This document shows, piece after piece, positions 15,342 to 23,419 of a stretch of 64,000 nucleotides of DNA. A model generated the notes under the pieces. That model made no database searches, had not been told where the DNA came from, and saw only the letters and a list, made by a program, of their open reading frames with translations. Numbering within the stretch: the first letter of the stretch is position 1; every line of letters starts with the position of its first letter. The stretch is from Flavicella sp963932955. GTDB lineage: Bacteria; Bacteroidota; Bacteroidia; Flavobacteriales; Flavobacteriaceae. Position numbers and translations under genes: made by a program. The DNA is taken from the NCBI GenBank assembly GCA_963932955.1, contig CAWVRK010000001.1:124001-188000 (forward strand), written 5' to 3'.

Positions 15342-16868
15342 ATGAAACTAGAATTGATTATCCGTTCAAATTCATCTGATATTGATTTTGCTCTACTAAA
15401 AGATGGGAAGCTTATTGAATTCAACAACGAAACAAACAACAACAACTTTTCTGTAGGTGATATTTTTCTCGCCAAGACAGGAAAGATTTTGTCAGGTTTG
15501 AACGCGTCCTTTGTCAATGTAGGATATCCAAAAGATGGATTCTTACACTACCATGATTTGGGACCTCATATCCAATCGTTGAACAAATTCATTAAGAATG
15601 TAAGCACAGGCAAATACAAAGATTACACGTTGAAGAACTTCCAATTTGAAAAAGAAATTGACAAAAATGGAAGTATCGATCAAGTTCTTAAAACGAAACA
15701 AAATGTTTTGGTTCAAGTTGTCAAAGAACCCATTTCTACCAAAGGCCCAAGAATCAGCTCTGAGCTTTCTATCGCCGGTAGATTTTTAGTATTGGTTCCT
15801 TTTTCTAAAAGAGTCTCTGTCTCTCAAAAGATAGCAGATAACAAAGAAAAAGACCGCTTAAAACGTTTGGCAAAAAGCATCAGACCCCCAGGATTTGGGA
15901 TTATTTTGCGAACTGTAGCTGAAGGTAAAAAAGTAGCGGAACTAGACAAAGACTTGCAAAATTCACTCGACCGTTGGAAACAAATGTGTGGGCAAATTGC
16001 CAACACCAGTACACCGACAAAAGTATTGAGTGAATTGAACCGAGCTTCTTCGATTTTAAGAGATGTCTTGAACGACTCTTTTACAAGTATTGTTACGAAT
16101 GACGAAATCTTATTTCAAGAAATCAATGACTATTTACAGGAAATTTATCCTGAAAAGCAATCCATTCTAAAATGCCACAATTCTAAAACGCCCATCTTCG
16201 AAAAGTACGGAATCGAAAGACAGATCAAAGCTGCCTTTGGACAAACCGTTTCGATGAGCAAAGGGGCTTATTTAGTGATTGAGCACACAGAAGCATTGCA
16301 TGTCATCGACGTCAATAGTGGAAACAGATCCAACAAAGCAAATTCGCAAGAACAAAATGCTTTGGAAGTGAATTTAGTGGCCGCTACCGAAATCGCCAGG
16401 CAATTGCGTCTGCGCGATATGGGTGGAATCATCGTAGTGGATTTTATCGATTTACACACCAGTGAAAATCGTCAAAAACTCTACGACCATTTGAAACATG
16501 AAATGTCTTTCGACAGAACGAAACACAAAATCTTGCCCCCAAGTAAATTTGGATTGATCCAAATTACCAGACAAAGGGTACGTTCAGAAATGAATATCAA
16601 AACAAAAGAGCCAAATCCAAGCTCCAAAGGAGAGGTAGAGGCACCTATTGTGATGATAGACAAATTTGATGTGGAGTTGAATCGAATTTTAGCCAGTAAG
16701 AACAAAAGCAAAACCATCACGTTACACGTGCATCCTTTTGTGGCTTCTTACTTAAAAAAAGGGATTTTCTCAATACAAGTAAAATGGTTTTTCAAACACA
16801 AGAAGTGGATCCATGTATTGCCGAGAGATGCATACCAGTATTTGCAGTATCGATTTGAATTTCGATAG
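15342..16868 (+). CDS. rng: Ribonuclease G/E
   Basis: 508 residues. An S1-like RNA-binding domain lies in the N-terminal part (GDIFLAKTGKILSGLNASFVNVG), followed by the 5' sensor and the DNase-I-like catalytic domain with its metal ligands in HVIDVNSGNR and GGIIVVDFIDL. The enzyme makes endonucleolytic cuts in mRNA and rRNA precursors. The Zn-link of RNase E/G (CPxCxG) is replaced by NPSSKG at residues 425-430, so the two zinc cysteines are absent. There is no long degradosome tail. It follows HU and the 29-aa gene and has a structured leader; a bidirectional terminator follows. Confidence 0.95.
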   Translation: MKLELIIRSNSSDIDFALLKDGKLIEFNNETNNNNFSVGDIFLAKTGKILSGLNASFVNVGYPKDGFLHYHDLGPHIQSLNKFIKNVSTGKYKDYTLKNFQFEKEIDKNGSIDQVLKTKQNVLVQVVKEPISTKGPRISSELSIAGRFLVLVPFSKRVSVSQKIADNKEKDRLKRLAKSIRPPGFGIILRTVAEGKKVAELDKDLQNSLDRWKQMCGQIANTSTPTKVLSELNRASSILRDVLNDSFTSIVTNDEILFQEINDYLQEIYPEKQSILKCHNSKTPIFEKYGIERQIKAAFGQTVSMSKGAYLVIEHTEALHVIDVNSGNRSNKANSQEQNALEVNLVAATEIARQLRLRDMGGIIVVDFIDLHTSENRQKLYDHLKHEMSFDRTKHKILPPSKFGLIQITRQRVRSEMNIKTKEPNPSSKGEVEAPIVMIDKFDVELNRILASKNKSKTITLHVHPFVASYLKKGIFSIQVKWFFKHKKWIHVLPRDAYQYLQYRFEFR

Positions 16869-16895
16869 TGCAAACAGTCCCAAAAATCAGATCAT

Positions 16896-16931
16896 AAAAA
16901 AGCACCTTGTCGATGACAAGGTGCTTTTTTT
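16896..16931. terminator. Bidirectional terminator between rng and purE
   Basis: GCACCTTGTC (16902-16911) and GACAAGGTGC (16915-16924) form a perfect ten-base stem with a three-base loop, flanked by A6 on one side and T7 on the other. It can therefore end both convergent transcripts. Confidence 0.93.
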
Positions 16932-16973
16932 ATGGTCTTTTTCGACAGAAAATAAAGCTGTCGGAGTTCCTTT

Positions 16974-17459
16974 TTAAGCGTTTCGCAAGCGCGTTGAGGC
17001 TGCAATGACTTTTTCTTTCAACCCTTGTTTGTAGGCGAGAACCGCTTCCAATACTGATGGTTGCGTTGCGCCAATAATTTGCGCAGCCAAAATCCCGGCA
17101 TTCTTTGCGCCGTCCAAAGCGACTGTAGCGACAGGAACACCACTTGGCATTTGTAGAATCGACAAAACCGAATCCCATCCATCGATTGAGTTACTGGATT
17201 TTACCGGTACTCCAATGACGGGCAGAGGACTCATCGAAGCGACCATGCCTGGCAAATGGGCTGCTCCCCCTGCTCCTGCAATGATGACAGCAATACCTCT
17301 TTTGTGTGCGTTGTTGGAAAAATCGACTAATTTTTCTGGAGTCCTATGCGCAGAAACGATGTCTACCTCTACGGGGATTCCAAAATCTTTTAACACCTCT
17401 ACGGCTTCTTGCATGATCGGAAGATCTGAATCACTCCCCATGATAATTGCTACTTTCAT
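16974..17459 (-). CDS. purE: N5-carboxyaminoimidazole ribonucleotide mutase PurE
   Basis: 161 residues, class I PurE. It converts N5-CAIR to CAIR in purine synthesis. The motifs MGSDSDLPIMQEA and SAHRTPEKL at the N-terminus and AGAGGAAHLPGMVAS with the catalytic histidine are intact. It lies 51 bases after purK, which makes its substrate, so the pair is an operon. The C-terminus ends ASTRLRNA, close to the expected length. Confidence 0.97.
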   Translation of the reverse strand: MKVAIIMGSDSDLPIMQEAVEVLKDFGIPVEVDIVSAHRTPEKLVDFSNNAHKRGIAVIIAGAGGAAHLPGMVASMSPLPVIGVPVKSSNSIDGWDSVLSILQMPSGVPVATVALDGAKNAGILAAQIIGATQPSVLEAVLAYKQGLKEKVIAASTRLRNA

Positions 17460-17510
17460 CCTTGTTCTTTTTTAATTGAGTTTACCTAAACTTGCTCGTA
17501 CTAAAATACA

Positions 17511-18668
17511 TCAGTTCTCTACAGAAATTACTTGTATGGTATCTTTTACTTTTTCAGCTACTTTTCGAGCCACTTCCATGTCCTCAGCTACGATGGTAAC
17601 ATGTCCCATCTTGCGAAAAGGGCGGGTGTGTTTTTTACCGTAAATATGAGGTGTGACGCCTTCCATTTTTAGAATCGCTTTCATGTTTTTATAAACCACA
17701 GGACCCTCATGTCCTTCTGCGCCCACCAAATTTACCATAATTCCAGCCAACTTGCTTTGCGTACTTCCCAAAGGCAAATTCAAAACAGTTCTCAAATGCT
17801 GTTCAAACTGGTTGGTCATTGCAGCCTCGATGCTGTAATGACCACTGTTGTGGGTGCGCGGAGCAACTTCATTGACCAAAATTTCATCCGCTTCGGTTTG
17901 AAACATTTCGACAGCCAACAGGCCTACGTGTTTATAGGTATTGGCTACTTTCAAAGCCACTTGAATTGCTTTGTCTGCTACCTCTTTAGAAATCCTTGCT
18001 GGACAAAGAACGTATTCCACTTGGTTGGCTTCGGGGTGGAATTCCATCTCTACGACCGGATAAGTCTTTATAGCTCCGGAAGCATTTCTGGCCACAATCA
18101 CCGCCAATTCATTTTTAAAAGGCACCAAAGCCTCCACGATGCTTTCTGTATCTTCCAAGGCCTGTAAGTCTTCCCAAGTACGGACGATTTTTACACCCGT
18201 ACCGTCGTATCCAAACTGTGCAGATTTCCAAACAAAGGGAAGAGAAAGGTTTGCTTCTTTGACTTCTTTCAACGAAGAAAATCTTTGATGAGGCGATGTC
18301 GGAATGTCATTTTGCAGGTAAAAATCTTTTTGAACTCCCTTGTGCTGAATGCGCTCAATCACATGGGGCTGAGGATACACTTTTACCCCTTCGGATTCCA
18401 ACTTGTACAAAGCGGAGATGTTGACTTGCTCGATTTCGATGGTCAGCACATCTACTTTTTTACCAAAAGCGTATACCGCATCAAAATCCGACAGGTCTCC
18501 CAAGTGAAATTCGTTGCAGTGCGCAGCGCAAGGCGCCTCTAGAGACGGGTCTAATACACAGGTGTACACGTCAAACTTTTGAGTTTCTGCGAGCAGCATT
18601 TTGCCGAGTTGGCCTCCGCCCAAAACACCCAATTTAAACTCCGAAGAAAAAAATGATTTCATATGCAT
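17511..18668 (-). CDS. purK: N5-carboxyaminoimidazole ribonucleotide synthase PurK
   Basis: 385 residues, an ATP-grasp enzyme that carboxylates AIR with bicarbonate and ATP. The N-terminal Rossmann part begins LGVLGGGQLGKMLL. The ATP-grasp domain shows FVWKSAQFGYDGTGVKIV, IVEALVPFKNELAVIVARN and the metal-ligand segment VNEVAPRTHNSGHYSIEA. A start at 18662 (two codons later) is equally possible. Transcribed just before purE. Confidence 0.97.
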   Translation of the reverse strand: MHMKSFFSSEFKLGVLGGGQLGKMLLAETQKFDVYTCVLDPSLEAPCAAHCNEFHLGDLSDFDAVYAFGKKVDVLTIEIEQVNISALYKLESEGVKVYPQPHVIERIQHKGVQKDFYLQNDIPTSPHQRFSSLKEVKEANLSLPFVWKSAQFGYDGTGVKIVRTWEDLQALEDTESIVEALVPFKNELAVIVARNASGAIKTYPVVEMEFHPEANQVEYVLCPARISKEVADKAIQVALKVANTYKHVGLLAVEMFQTEADEILVNEVAPRTHNSGHYSIEAAMTNQFEQHLRTVLNLPLGSTQSKLAGIMVNLVGAEGHEGPVVYKNMKAILKMEGVTPHIYGKKHTRPFRKMGHVTIVAEDMEVARKVAEKVKDTIQVISVEN

Positions 18669-18710
18669 TGCTTTGTTACAAAAATAAGCATCTATTTTGA
18701 ATAGTCTTGT

Positions 18711-19166
18711 TTAAAAATTTCTTATTTGCAAGGTGTTCCCAACGCGGATAACCTTGTACGCTTCCATCTCGTAAGTCCTTCCTTTGTAGTTGGCATAGGG
18801 TCTTTCCGAATAATAAATCACTTCTTCATCTCCGCAATCACATTTGATTTCTGGCCAATTTGATTCCCAATCCATCGCATTCGCACAGGTGCTAACATCC
18901 AAATGGGGACAGGCCAAATCAAAAGCGAGAAAACTGCTCCCGTCTCGGTTGTAGACGAGCACACCCTTGTATCCAATGTCGTAAAAAGCTGCACTTCCTC
19001 CAGGCACTAACAACGGATTGCCGTCAGCGGTATTCAAGTTAATGGTCTTGCTGACCAAGACGTTGGGCACCCAGTTGTTTTGATTGAAACTGTCGCTTTC
19101 ACCTACACATCCAATAACCAAAATAAGAGAAAGAAATAAAAAGAAAAGTTTGTGTGTTTTTTTCAT
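18711..19166 (-). CDS. Lipoprotein with a degenerate Rieske-like domain
   Basis: 151 residues. The lipoprotein signal ends in LVIGC (Cys20). The body has the layout of a Rieske fold: FLAFDLACPHLDV supplies C86-P-H88, but the second half of the cluster motif reads C109-D-C111-G112 where C-x-x-H is expected, so one histidine ligand is lacking. The chain between the two motifs carries C94. A normal [2Fe-2S] cluster is therefore unlikely; a disulfide or another metal site is possible. It is monocistronic and divergent from greA. Function unknown. Confidence 0.75.
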   Translation of the reverse strand: MKKTHKLFFLFLSLILVIGCVGESDSFNQNNWVPNVLVSKTINLNTADGNPLLVPGGSAAFYDIGYKGVLVYNRDGSSFLAFDLACPHLDVSTCANAMDWESNWPEIKCDCGDEEVIYYSERPYANYKGRTYEMEAYKVIRVGNTLQIRNF

Positions 19167-19207
19167 AAGGGTTTGTTTACAAACAAGCGCAATTTACAAA
19201 TATTTTG

Positions 19208-19215
19208 TATATTTG
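19208..19215 (+). promoter_or_regulatory. Probable -7 element of greA
   Basis: TATATTTG matches the Bacteroidota -7 consensus and lies 58 bases before the greA ATG. The -33 region has no clear TTTG at 19-21 bases, so support is partial. Confidence 0.5.
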
Positions 19216-19273
19216 TTAAGCATCTCATTCGCTTCTATTCGCAATGAGATTTTGTGTTTCTTAAATAAAAGTC

Positions 19274-19747
19274 ATGAGTGAAATATCTTACTATTCCGAA
19301 GAAGGATTTAAAAAATTAAAACAAGAATTGGAACATCTCGAACTTGTAGAGCGCCCTCGTGTCTCTCAAGAAATTTCCGATGCACGTGACAAAGGGGATT
19401 TGAGTGAGAATGCCGAATATCACGCAGCAAAAGAAGAACAATCACTGTTGGAGTTGAAAATTTCCAAATTGAAAAATGTGGTAGCCAGTGCGCGAATATT
19501 AGACGAATCTCAATTGGACTTGTCAAAAATATTGATCCATTCCATTGTAAAAATACGCAATATTAGCAACAAAATGGAATTCGACTACACCTTGGTCGCA
19601 GATTCTGAAACAGACATCAAAAACGGAAAGCTCTCGGTAAATTCCCCCATCGGGAAAGGGCTTTTAGGAAAACAGGTTGGAGAAATTACCGAGATACAGG
19701 TCCCCAATGGAGTCATGAAATTTGAGGTTTTGGAAATTTCTCGCTGA
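19274..19747 (+). CDS. greA: Transcription elongation factor GreA
   Basis: 157 residues. The N-terminal coiled coil contains RDKGDLSENAEYHAAKEEQ, whose acidic tip residues stimulate transcript cleavage in backtracked RNA polymerase. The C-terminal FKBP-like domain ends VNSPIGKGLLGKQVGEITEIQVPNG. Both domains are complete. The gene stands before the HIT gene, separated by a terminator. Confidence 0.97.
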   Translation: MSEISYYSEEGFKKLKQELEHLELVERPRVSQEISDARDKGDLSENAEYHAAKEEQSLLELKISKLKNVVASARILDESQLDLSKILIHSIVKIRNISNKMEFDYTLVADSETDIKNGKLSVNSPIGKGLLGKQVGEITEIQVPNGVMKFEVLEISR

Positions 19748-19768
19748 CCAAAACGGTCTTAAAAAAAC

Positions 19769-19805
19769 AAGCCCTTTCCATTTAATTGAAAAGGGTTTTT
19801 TATAT
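19769..19805 (+). terminator. Terminator of greA
   Basis: AGCCCTTT and AAAGGGTT form an eight-base stem (one wobble) around a 12-base loop, followed by a T-rich run on the plus strand. Confidence 0.65.
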
Positions 19806-19822
19806 TTCTTACAAAAAAAGGT

Positions 19823-20221
19823 ATGGAAACGCTATTTACAAAAATCATCCAAGGGGAAATTCCGTGTTACAAAATTGCTGAAAACGAAGATTTTTTCGCC
19901 TTTTTGGACATCCACCCCAATGCCAAGGGGCACACATTGGTCGTTCCAAAGAAACCCGTCGATAAACTGTTTGATTTGGATATGAAAACTTATCAAGAAT
20001 TGTTCCTCTATGTGCGAAAGGTTGCCGAAGCCATCGAAAAAGTCGTTGCCTGTAATCGGGTAGGAATTTCCGTAATCGGATTGGAAGTTCCCCATGCGCA
20101 TGTGCATTTGATTCCGTTGAACAGCATGCAAGATGCCAACTTTTCAAAACCAAAAATAGCACTGACTCCCAAAGCGTTTGAAGACTTGGCCGCTGCCATC
20201 AGTCAGCAACTGGAGCAGTAG
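19823..20221 (+). CDS. HIT-family nucleotide hydrolase
   Basis: 132 residues. The C-terminal part has the histidine triad PHAHVHLIPL, with the usual N-terminal IIQGEIPCYKI and HPNAKGHTLVVPK motifs. HIT proteins of this branch hydrolyse AMP-linked compounds. It may sit in an operon with greA, though a terminator lies between them. Its last 23 bases overlap the convergent histidine-kinase gene. Confidence 0.95.
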   Translation: METLFTKIIQGEIPCYKIAENEDFFAFLDIHPNAKGHTLVVPKKPVDKLFDLDMKTYQELFLYVRKVAEAIEKVVACNRVGISVIGLEVPHAHVHLIPLNSMQDANFSKPKIALTPKAFEDLAAAISQQLEQ

Positions 20222-21374
20222 CTGGCAGTTGTTTGAGTTGCACTGCAAAAGTGGTTCCTTTCCCGAGTTCCGATTTTTTGACAACTAATTTTCCGGAATG
20301 GTAGTTTTCAACAATGCGCTTTGACAAGGACAAACCCAAGCCCCAACCTCTTGCGCGGGTTGTAAAACCAGGTTTGAATACTTTTTTGTGTAATTTTCTT
20401 GGAATTCCTTTGCCGGTATCTGAAATGCAAATTGTTACCATCCCCGTTTCCTTGGGAAAAATTTCTAAGGTCAATGTACCTCTGCCCGACATGGCATCAA
20501 TTGCGTTTTTGATCAAGTTTTCCAGCACCCAGCCAAACAGCTGTTCGTTAGCCTGAACCCACACCTGAGCTGTTGGTTTTTCAAATTTAAAAACAATGCT
20601 TTTGGAACTTCTCGCTTGAAAATAAGAGACGGTGCTCTGAACAACAGCACTGATTTCAAGAGGTGATAAGGTAGGGGTAGATCCAATTTTAGAAAACCGA
20701 TCTGCAATGGTGTTCAGTCGATCGATGTCCTTTTCCAATTCGGGGATTACCTCCAAAGCAATATTTTGAAGCTTCATCAACTCCACCCAACCTAGCAAGG
20801 AAGAAAGCGGTGTCCCGATCTGATGGGCTGTTTCTTTGGCCATCCCTGACCACAGCTTGTTTTGCTCGGCAACTTTTGATGTTCTAAAAACCATGAAAAT
20901 TACTCCAGAAAACAAAACCATCATCAGGAACAGGGCTAAAGGGTAGTATTTGAGACGCGTCAAAAGGTCGGAATCACGGTAGTAAATTATATATTGTTTG
21001 TCTTTCAGATAAGAGATTACTACGGGCTCATTTTCGCTTTTCATCAACAACAGTTGTTCTGAAAGATAAATCGAATCCAAGGCTTTGATGGAATCTAAAT
21101 TTCGCTTCATCAAAACTACCCCCTTTCCATCGGTAACAATCATTGGAATGTTGTAATTGCTTTCAATTATTTTGGCTTCCAAAGAAAGATCTTGGCTCAA
21201 ATCTGCTGTTCCAAAACGGTCGTAGACTTTTGCTAAAATTTCCATTTGAGAACGTTGGTCTACTTTGAATTTTTTAGAAAAATTATAGGAATTCCACAAA
21301 ACGAAACCCAAAAGCGCAAAAGACGAAAAGAAAAGAATGCTTTTGGAGGTCAAAAATTTAAAAAAACGACTCAT
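20199..21374 (-). CDS. Membrane sensor histidine kinase (orphan)
   Basis: 391 residues from the ATG at 21374. Two membrane helices (about residues 13-28 and 146-163) flank a periplasmic sensor region of some 115 residues. There is no HAMP domain. The phospho-acceptor is H184 in AKETAHQIGTPLSSLLGW, a variant H-box frequent in Bacteroidota kinases. The ATPase domain has LIKNAIDAM (N box), ISDTGKGIP (G1) and GWGLGLSLSKRI (G2). No response regulator is adjacent. A 27-base imperfect duplication spans its start region. Confidence 0.93.
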   Translation of the reverse strand: MSRFFKFLTSKSILFFSSFALLGFVLWNSYNFSKKFKVDQRSQMEILAKVYDRFGTADLSQDLSLEAKIIESNYNIPMIVTDGKGVVLMKRNLDSIKALDSIYLSEQLLLMKSENEPVVISYLKDKQYIIYYRDSDLLTRLKYYPLALFLMMVLFSGVIFMVFRTSKVAEQNKLWSGMAKETAHQIGTPLSSLLGWVELMKLQNIALEVIPELEKDIDRLNTIADRFSKIGSTPTLSPLEISAVVQSTVSYFQARSSKSIVFKFEKPTAQVWVQANEQLFGWVLENLIKNAIDAMSGRGTLTLEIFPKETGMVTICISDTGKGIPRKLHKKVFKPGFTTRARGWGLGLSLSKRIVENYHSGKLVVKKSELGKGTTFAVQLKQLPATAPVAD

Positions 21375-21410
21375 GACATAGTATTTGGAGGTCAAAAATT
21401 AAAAAATACG
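21342..21410. repeat. Imperfect 27-bp direct repeat at the histidine-kinase start
   Basis: A 17-base identical core (TTTGGAGGTCAAAAATT) occurs at 21342-21358 and 21384-21400, 42 bases apart. Flanking A-rich bases extend the similarity to about 27 bases. The period is a multiple of three and the downstream copy lies within the kinase coding sequence. Confidence 0.8.
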
Positions 21411-21572
21411 TTGGCAAAAGAAATACACTTTTGTCAATTTTACACCCTAAAGAACGTAAAAAGAATGCACATATGCTGTTTAAAATAAAATTGCTCCTCA
21501 AAAGATTCAAAAATGTTGATAAGTTTCAACAAACCCATTTGAAAAAAGAAATGGAACCAAATTAAAATTTTT

Positions 21573-21580
21573 TAAATTTG
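21573..21580 (+). promoter_or_regulatory. Probable -7 element of the DUF3127 gene
   Basis: TAAATTTG fits TAnnTTTG and lies 50 bases before the ATG at 21631. No good -33 element is seen. Confidence 0.5.
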
Positions 21581-21630
21581 TGAAGGGCTTAATTTAAAAG
21601 CGCGCATAACTAACGTAATTTAAAAAAGAA

Positions 21631-21999
21631 ATGCAGGTAACAGGAAAAATCAAATTGGTAAGTGCTACACAAACATTTGGAAGCAATGGTTTCAGAAAAC
21701 GTGAATTGGTAGTGACAACTGAAGAACAATATCCCCAAATGATTTTGGTAGAATTTATTCAAGACAAATGTGATTTATTAGACAGCTATAGTGTTGGACA
21801 AGACGTCACTGTGTCTATCAATCTCCGAGGAAGAGAATGGGTAAACCCACAAGGAGAAACCAAATATTTCAACTCGATCCAAGGATGGAGAATTGAAGGC
21901 GCTCAAGCACAAAACACTGCGACGCCTCCAACGGCTGGTTTTGAAACGACAAGTGCTCCTGCTGCGAGCAGTAACGAACCAGACGATTTGCCTTTTTAA
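21631..21999 (+). CDS. DUF3127 protein, probable SSB-like OB-fold protein
   Basis: 122 residues. The first 90 show the DUF3127 pattern (MQVTGKIKLVSATQTFG, RELVVTTEEQYPQMILVEF, GQDVTVSINLRGREW, GETKYFNSIQGWRIEG). The order of strands and the sequence G-x-x-V-x-V-x2-x-L-R-G-R-E-W-x-N-P-x-G-E-x-K-Y resembles strands 4-5 of the SSB OB fold. A low-complexity spacer (residues 91-116) leads to the ending EPDDLPF, like the C-terminal tip of SSB proteins. The family has no established function. I infer a second SSB-like protein that could recruit SSB partners. A terminator follows, and pyrH lies downstream with its own promoter. Confidence 0.85.
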   Translation: MQVTGKIKLVSATQTFGSNGFRKRELVVTTEEQYPQMILVEFIQDKCDLLDSYSVGQDVTVSINLRGREWVNPQGETKYFNSIQGWRIEGAQAQNTATPPTAGFETTSAPAASSNEPDDLPF

Positions 22000-22013
22000 A
22001 ATACAGAAAATCT

Positions 22014-22046
22014 AAAAAGACTGTCTCTTAAGACAGTCTTTTTTTT
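22014..22046 (+). terminator. Terminator after the DUF3127 gene
   Basis: AAAAAGACTGTCT (22014-22026) is perfectly complementary to AGACAGTCTTTTT (22031-22043) around a CTTA loop, followed by further T residues. Confidence 0.92.
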
Positions 22047-22075
22047 GACCTCTCCCCATGAAACTTTTTGAAAAC

Positions 22076-22108
22076 TTTCAAGAAAGATTTTCAAAATATG
22101 TATATTTG
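22076..22108 (+). promoter_or_regulatory. Promoter of pyrH-frr
   Basis: The -7 element TATATTTG (22101-22108) is preceded at 21 bases by TTTC (22076-22079), a one-mismatch -33. The pyrH ATG follows 20 bases later, giving a short leader. Confidence 0.65.
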
Positions 22109-22127
22109 CACAACTTAAAAAAGCAGC

Positions 22128-22835
22128 ATGCAGTACAAAAGAATATTACTTAAGCTAAGCGGAGAATCTTTGATGGGAGCCAATCAATACGGAATTGACC
22201 CCGCGAGACTCTCAGAATATGCTGAAGAAATCAAAGCCATTGTCGAAAAGGGAATTGAAGTGGCGATTGTCATAGGCGGAGGCAATATTTTTAGAGGTGT
22301 GGCAGGAGCAAGCAAAGGAATGGACCGGGTACAAGGAGATTATATGGGCATGCTCGCTACTTGCATCAACGGGCTAGCTTTGCAGAGCGCCATCGAGTCC
22401 GTAGGAATCAAAACTCGTCTGTTGACAGCGATCAAAATGGAACAAGTGGCCGAACCTTTTATCAAAAGAAGAGCCGTCCGTCACTTGGAAAAAGGACGTG
22501 TTGTCATTTTTGGCGCAGGAACCGGAAATCCCTATTTCACTACCGATACAGCAGCTGTACTAAGAGCGATTGAAGTTTCTGCCGATGTGATTTTAAAGGG
22601 AACTCGCGTAGACGGCATCTATTCTGCAGACCCTGAAAAAGACCCGAAAGCAACCAAATACGAACACATCACTTACCAAAGTGTCCTTCAAAAAGGGTTG
22701 AAAATCATGGATTTGACTGCTTTTACACTTAGTGAAGAGAACCATTTACCAATCATTGTATTCAATATGGACACCAAAGGAAACCTTCAAAAATTACTTT
22801 CCGGAGAAAAAATAGGAACTGTCGTTGCCGATTGA
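22128..22835 (+). CDS. pyrH: UMP kinase
   Basis: 235 residues, hexameric bacterial UMP kinase of the amino-acid kinase fold. It phosphorylates UMP with ATP. Motifs include KRILLKLSGESLMG at the N-terminus, IVIGGGNIFRGVAG, GTGNPYFTTDTAAVLRA and the ATP-binding region KGTRVDGIYSADPEKDP. It is followed 29 bases later by frr, the conserved pyrH-frr order. Confidence 0.97.
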   Translation: MQYKRILLKLSGESLMGANQYGIDPARLSEYAEEIKAIVEKGIEVAIVIGGGNIFRGVAGASKGMDRVQGDYMGMLATCINGLALQSAIESVGIKTRLLTAIKMEQVAEPFIKRRAVRHLEKGRVVIFGAGTGNPYFTTDTAAVLRAIEVSADVILKGTRVDGIYSADPEKDPKATKYEHITYQSVLQKGLKIMDLTAFTLSEENHLPIIVFNMDTKGNLQKLLSGEKIGTVVAD

Positions 22836-22864
22836 TTGCAAGTGCAACAACAAAACACACAGCT

Positions 22865-23419
22865 ATGAACGAAGAAATTGAATTTATTACAGACAGCTCA
22901 AAAGAACAAATGCAACTTGCATTGGAACACCTGAGCAAAGAATTTAGAAACATCCGAGCAGGAAAAGCTAGCCCCTCTATGTTGGGAGGCGTGATGGTAG
23001 ATTATTACGGAGCTCAAACCCCCTTGAGCCAAGTAGCCAATGTAAATACTGCAGATGCAAGAACACTCACTGTACAGCCTTGGGAAAAACAACTAATTCC
23101 TGAAATCGAAAAAGGAATCATGTTGGCAAATTTGGGATTCAACCCGATGAACAATGGAGAGAGCATCATCATCAATGTACCTGCACTCACAGAGGAGCGA
23201 AGACGCGAGCTGTCAAAAGTAGCGAAATCTGCTGCAGAACACGCCAAGGTCAGCATCCGAAATGCACGCAAAGAGGCCAATAACGAAATCAAAAAAACAG
23301 CGATTTCTGACGATGCGAAAAAAGTAGCTGAAACAGAAATTCAAAAACTTACGGATTCCTACATCAAAAAAATTGACGAAGCTTACGCTGAAAAAGACGT
23401 TGAAATTATGAAGGTTTAA
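22865..23419 (+). CDS. frr: Ribosome recycling factor
   Basis: 184 residues from the ATG at 22865 (MNEEIEFITDSSKEQM); the upstream in-frame TTG-type extension is not family-like. RRF splits post-termination ribosomes together with EF-G. Typical segments are NIRAGKASPSMLGGVMVDYYGAQTPL, TVQPWEKQLIPEIEKGI and the second coiled-coil domain with EERRRELSKVAK. Its stop overlaps the convergent rsmG stop by four bases. Confidence 0.97.
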   Translation: MNEEIEFITDSSKEQMQLALEHLSKEFRNIRAGKASPSMLGGVMVDYYGAQTPLSQVANVNTADARTLTVQPWEKQLIPEIEKGIMLANLGFNPMNNGESIIINVPALTEERRRELSKVAKSAAEHAKVSIRNARKEANNEIKKTAISDDAKKVAETEIQKLTDSYIKKIDEAYAEKDVEIMKV

